A DNA stretch of 64,000 nucleotides from CAKZYD01 sp039814715 (lineage in GTDB: Bacteria; Pseudomonadota; Alphaproteobacteria; Sphingomonadales; CAKZYD01). The stretch covers positions 12,526-76,525 of the forward strand of contig JBCCAR010000017.1 of the NCBI GenBank assembly GCA_039814715.1, written 5' to 3'. Within the stretch, counting starts at the first letter, position 1. The number at the start of each line of letters is the position of its first letter. Below are positions 61,171 through 64,000 of this stretch, piece by piece. Below the pieces are notes generated by a model, which was not told the origin of the DNA, searched no databases, and was given only the letters and a program-made list of their open reading frames with translations. A program made the position numbers and the translations under genes.

Positions 61171-62490
61171 TTATGTGCTGGCCGATATCCCGATATTCGC
61201 CAGTGCTTTGGCGACGATATCATGGCCGAGCCAATACACCGGCGCATCGAGTTTATCGCTTTGATGCAGCATGATGTGCCCACACGCTTCAAACACCAGC
61301 CGGCTAAGGTCACCAGTGATCAAATCATTTCCATCGCTGTGCAAACCGCGCAACTCCGACGCTGAATTGATCATGATGGTCATGTGGTCGGCCGTATTAT
61401 GCTGCGGCCAATCATCAAATTTTACAAGATATTGCACCTCTGGCGCGCGGTGAAAGTTCTGTAGGATTTTACGAATTGAGGTGAGGCCGCCGCGTCCTTC
61501 GTTCAATTTCGCTGCGCACATGTCTTTAACCTGCTCTGCCAGGTCTGGCGCCTCTTGTTCGATTGCCAAGATGAGGCGGTATAGGGGCAGCTCAACACCA
61601 ACGAAAATCCCGCTGGAGTTGGTTAGAATTTCCGGCGCGTTGAACACGCCAACACTCGTTCCAGCGGCCTGCGCCTCTTCTGCCACCTTTTCTAGTGCCT
61701 GCTTTGCAAACCCTTGGAGGTAAGGCGCGTAGGTTTGCCAGCGATAGGCGCCTTCCATCATACACTCGGTGCCATGATAGCCATAGGCCACAATATTCAC
61801 GCTGCCGCCGCTTTTTTTGATGTCCTCGCGCAGGCGCGCTGAGAGCTCAATGAGGTGGCGCAGCGTCTGCGCTGTTACTTCCTCAAAGGAGATAGCGCAG
61901 GCCTGGCCCATCGCGCTTTCCCAATACTCTTGGCTAGATTGGTGGCGATCGCCCGTGCCTTTGAATACGCGATTTGACACGGCCAAAACACGTTTTGAAG
62001 CCGGAATGCCGCCGGCCATCGTGTGCGCAATGAGTACATTGGCACCATCATGAAGGTGCGGCTTAAGCGCTTCTAGCCAATCGCTGACTTGGCCGCGAAA
62101 GCGCGTTTCCCCTTTTACGCGCGCGCGTTCAATTGCATCAAAATCAAGTGTCGCGGTCTGCCAGTCTTTGCCAACGCCGTTCAGTGCGTCAACCAGCGTA
62201 TTGCCACCGCCCATGTCCTCTTTATCAAAGCCGGCCTCTAAAGGGACATTGACGATGGGGCCGTGGCCTTTTTCAACCAGTTCTTCATCTGTGAGAGGCC
62301 GCAAATTGCCGTCATCTCCCCGACGTCCAACGGTACCGTAAACGACATGCATGCCCGCAGCTTCCGCAGCATCAATAAGCCCATTTACGTAGCCGCGGCC
62401 AAACACCTCGCCAAAGATCACAAGGACGTCGCCAGGCTTATAGCCTGCCATTTCCGGCAAGGTGCGAAGGGGGTTAAAGGCTGTCATCAT
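61171..62490 (-). CDS. conserved protein, possibly FabMG-type enoyl-ACP reductase-like
   Basis: 439 residues from the ATG pair at 62490/62487. N-terminal GDVLVIFGEVFGRGYVNGLIDAAEAAG is Rossmann-like, followed by VVYGTVGRRGDDGNLRPL. Long helical middle and a C-terminal region with EACGHIMLHQSDKL. From memory it resembles proteins named enoyl-ACP reductase FabMG, first found as a metagenomic triclosan-tolerance factor; I could not check this by alignment. Context with a Rieske oxygenase and an acyl-CoA dehydrogenase suggests acyl-chain or side-chain catabolism instead of primary fatty-acid synthesis. Confidence 0.45.
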   Translation of the reverse strand: MMTAFNPLRTLPEMAGYKPGDVLVIFGEVFGRGYVNGLIDAAEAAGMHVVYGTVGRRGDDGNLRPLTDEELVEKGHGPIVNVPLEAGFDKEDMGGGNTLVDALNGVGKDWQTATLDFDAIERARVKGETRFRGQVSDWLEALKPHLHDGANVLIAHTMAGGIPASKRVLAVSNRVFKGTGDRHQSSQEYWESAMGQACAISFEEVTAQTLRHLIELSARLREDIKKSGGSVNIVAYGYHGTECMMEGAYRWQTYAPYLQGFAKQALEKVAEEAQAAGTSVGVFNAPEILTNSSGIFVGVELPLYRLILAIEQEAPDLAEQVKDMCAAKLNEGRGGLTSIRKILQNFHRAPEVQYLVKFDDWPQHNTADHMTIMINSASELRGLHSDGNDLITGDLSRLVFEACGHIMLHQSDKLDAPVYWLGHDIVAKALANIGISAST

Positions 62491-62599
62491 ATAGTCTTTC
62501 TTCAATGCACATGGCGCTGAGGTGCCGCATAGTAGCAAGGCCGCGTGTGCGCTTTCCAGCCTAAAAGGTCAAGCAAGCAAAAGAGAAGCACCCAATTAT

Positions 62600-62631
62600 G
62601 AACACCTTTGTACAGGGCGCTAAAGGTGTTC
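62600..62631. promoter_or_regulatory. 10-bp inverted repeat in the divergent promoter region
   Basis: GAACACCTTT at 62600-62609 and AAAGGTGTTC at 62622-62631 are perfect complements with a 12-bp spacer, in the 260-bp gap between the FabMG-like/Rieske operon and the acyl-CoA dehydrogenase gene. It fits a dimeric regulator site, or it could be an RNA hairpin without T-run. No regulator gene is adjacent. Confidence 0.6.
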
Positions 62632-62750
62632 GCGCCGCGCCGCAGAACGCATGGCCGCGCAAGCACTCCACCATCATCTTTGCCAGTCGCCAGGTTTGAT
62701 CTGGCAGCTTAGCCTTCTGATCAACAAGAATAGGGAAGACCGCACCTGCT

Positions 62751-63863
62751 ATGAATTTTGACCTGTCGGAAGAACAGTCTCTGTTAAAAGCGAGCATCGA
62801 GCGCTTTGTGCAAGACCGGTATGACCTCGATAAACGCCTGGCTTATTTGGGACAAGATGCCGGGTTTGAACCTGAAAACTACACGACGCTAGCCGAGCTG
62901 GGGCTATTGCTATTGCCCTTCAACGAAGAGTTGGGCGGCCTGGGCGCAAACCCAATTGACATGATGGTGGCCTGCGAGGCGCTTGGCCCAGCCCTGCTGG
63001 CCGAACCTTTTTTTGCAAGCGCGGTATTTGCAGGCGCGATTGCCAACCAGCTAAACCTAGCGCCCGAGATTGTCGAAGCGATCGGGACCGGGGCCAAGCG
63101 TATGGCCGTCGCCTTCGCTGAGCGCAAGTCCCGCTACACGTTAAGCTACATCACGACCGCTGCTAGCCCTTGCGATCAGGGCTTTTCGATCACTGGCGAA
63201 AAGGTGATGGTTATTCATGGGGATGCCGGCGCAGATTTGTTGGTCCTAGCGCGCACCGGCGGCGAGCGCATGGATGAGGCTGGGCTAAGTCTGTTTCATG
63301 TTGAAGCGGGCGCTCATGGGCTGGACTATCAAGGTTATCGCACCGCCGATGGCAACTGGGCATCTGAAATTACCTTCCGCGAAACATCCGCAACCCTGAT
63401 CGGGATAGAAGGGGATGGTTTTGCCGCTTTTGAAGCAGCGGTAGCGGATGCTACCTTTGCGCTGTGTGCTGAAGCAGTCGGTATCCTCCAGGCGATGTTT
63501 GATCAAACGCTTGACTATGTCAAAGAGCGCAAACAATTCGGCGTTCCCATCGGCTCGTTCCAAGTCATCCAGCACCGCATGAGCGATTGCTACATGGCCG
63601 TGGAAGCCTGCCGCTCGATGGTGCTCAAAGCCGCCCTCGCTGACCGCTCTGACCGCGAAAGTTGGCTAAGAACAGTTGCTGGCACAAAGGCCCTGATTGC
63701 CGAGAAATCTCTGCATGTGGGCCATGAGTGCATCCAGTTTCATGGCGGCATGGGCGTCACCAACGAGCTTATCATCAGCCATTATCACAAGCGCTTACAA
63801 ATGATCGCAACGCTGTTTGGCGACGCAAAAACCCATCTGGCGCGCTATAATATGGCGGCTTAG
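62751..63863 (+). CDS. acyl-CoA dehydrogenase family protein
   Basis: 370 residues. FAD enzyme that oxidises acyl-CoA alpha-beta bonds. N-terminal helical domain (FDLSEEQSLLKASIERFV), middle beta domain (GFSITGEKVMVIHGDAGADLLV) and C-terminal helices (FGVPIGSFQVIQHRMSDCYM, ECIQFHGGMGVTNE). It resembles the small subunit of pimeloyl-CoA-type heteromeric dehydrogenases; a large-subunit partner is not within the window but could lie beyond the right edge. Divergent from the FabMG-like/Rieske operon. Confidence 0.9.
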   Translation: MNFDLSEEQSLLKASIERFVQDRYDLDKRLAYLGQDAGFEPENYTTLAELGLLLLPFNEELGGLGANPIDMMVACEALGPALLAEPFFASAVFAGAIANQLNLAPEIVEAIGTGAKRMAVAFAERKSRYTLSYITTAASPCDQGFSITGEKVMVIHGDAGADLLVLARTGGERMDEAGLSLFHVEAGAHGLDYQGYRTADGNWASEITFRETSATLIGIEGDGFAAFEAAVADATFALCAEAVGILQAMFDQTLDYVKERKQFGVPIGSFQVIQHRMSDCYMAVEACRSMVLKAALADRSDRESWLRTVAGTKALIAEKSLHVGHECIQFHGGMGVTNELIISHYHKRLQMIATLFGDAKTHLARYNMAA

Positions 63864-63893
63864 AGCCCTTTGCTGCCGTTCAAATCCTCTATC

Positions 63894-63979
63894 GTCATTG
63901 GCCGACTTGATCGGGCAATCCATGGAAAACCCAAGCTGTATGCTTAGAAATAGATACCCCGATCAAGTCGGGGTATGAC
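63894..63979. repeat. REP/BIME-like pair of palindromic repeats
   Basis: Begins GTCATTG and ends ATGAC. Unit one (63898-63918) holds CCGA-CTTGA-TCGG with imperfect outer pairing; unit two (63955-63975) is TACCCCGA-TCAAG-TCGGGGTA, an 8-bp perfect stem. The loops are complements, so the units are inverted to each other, as in bacterial interspersed mosaic elements. GTCATxxCCGACTTGATCGG repeats are common between genes in alphaproteobacteria. Located 31 bp after the acyl-CoA dehydrogenase stop. Confidence 0.75.
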
Positions 63980-64000
63980 GGGTCTAATTAAGTAGCAAAG

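Overview
The window is a 64-kb piece of an alphaproteobacterial chromosome of moderate GC. The order cannot be settled from the sequence alone. The evidence for the class is gene order and subtype: a 6S RNA between zapA and 5-formyltetrahydrofolate cyclo-ligase, the block ruvCAB-ybgC-tolQRAB-pal-cpoB-tilS-ftsH-folP-glmM, the serC-serA-hisZ-purA block, an RpoH-type sigma factor, an alphaproteobacterial-type SerC, and uvrC-pgsA-moaD-moaE. Coding density is very high; several convergent pairs share bases of their stop codons.

Layout. 1-3.6 kb: end of a sulfotransferase-like gene, then tkt-gap-ridA on the minus strand (central carbon metabolism plus an enamine/imine deaminase homologue). 3.8-6.7 kb: a long coiled-coil protein, zapA (division), 6S RNA, folate cyclo-ligase and a calcineurin-like phosphoesterase. 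6.7-16.5 kb: yebC, the Holliday-junction set ruvCAB, the complete Tol-Pal envelope system with its flanking ybgC and cpoB, then tilS. 16.6-27.5 kb: ftsH, folP, glmM, thiD, serC, serA, hisZ, purA. 27.6-30 kb: a tail-anchored pseudokinase translationally coupled to a small membrane protein, convergent with rpoH; the pair is not recognised as any described system. 31-34.5 kb: rluD and a JAMM peptidase with overlapping start codons, a cold-shock protein, an IS481-family insertion sequence and a DUF3833-type lipoprotein. 34.6-48.3 kb: guaA, an FAD monooxygenase, a beta-barrel protein coupled to a vanadium-haloperoxidase-type lipoprotein, yfgM-like/bamB/der, moaE-moaD-pgsA-uvrC and a FolM-like reductase behind a Na+/Ca2+ exchanger.

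49.3-64 kb is accessory: small membrane proteins, DUF2177, a DUF1838-like Tat-type protein, a two-helix ion channel, a four-gene minus operon (RidA, DUF427, SDR, exported RidA), DUF2189, dodecin, a plus-strand run of DUF1330-like protein, exported nitrilase homologue lacking its catalytic cysteine, MmgE/PrpD, NTF2-like protein and lipoprotein, then a Rieske oxygenase with a FabMG-like protein facing an acyl-CoA dehydrogenase. This part looks catabolic, but the substrate cannot be read from the sequence.

Best-supported unusual points: the IS481 element landed in the shared stop-codon region of two convergent genes with a 7-bp target duplication and by chance supplied a new stop at the same codon; the pseudokinase/membrane-protein pair; the moaD diglycine codons that also form the moaE ribosome binding site; the nitrilase homologue with Ser in place of Cys; and a 10-bp inverted repeat in the divergent oxygenase/acyl-CoA dehydrogenase promoter region. 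No tRNA, rRNA, CRISPR array or prophage was seen.
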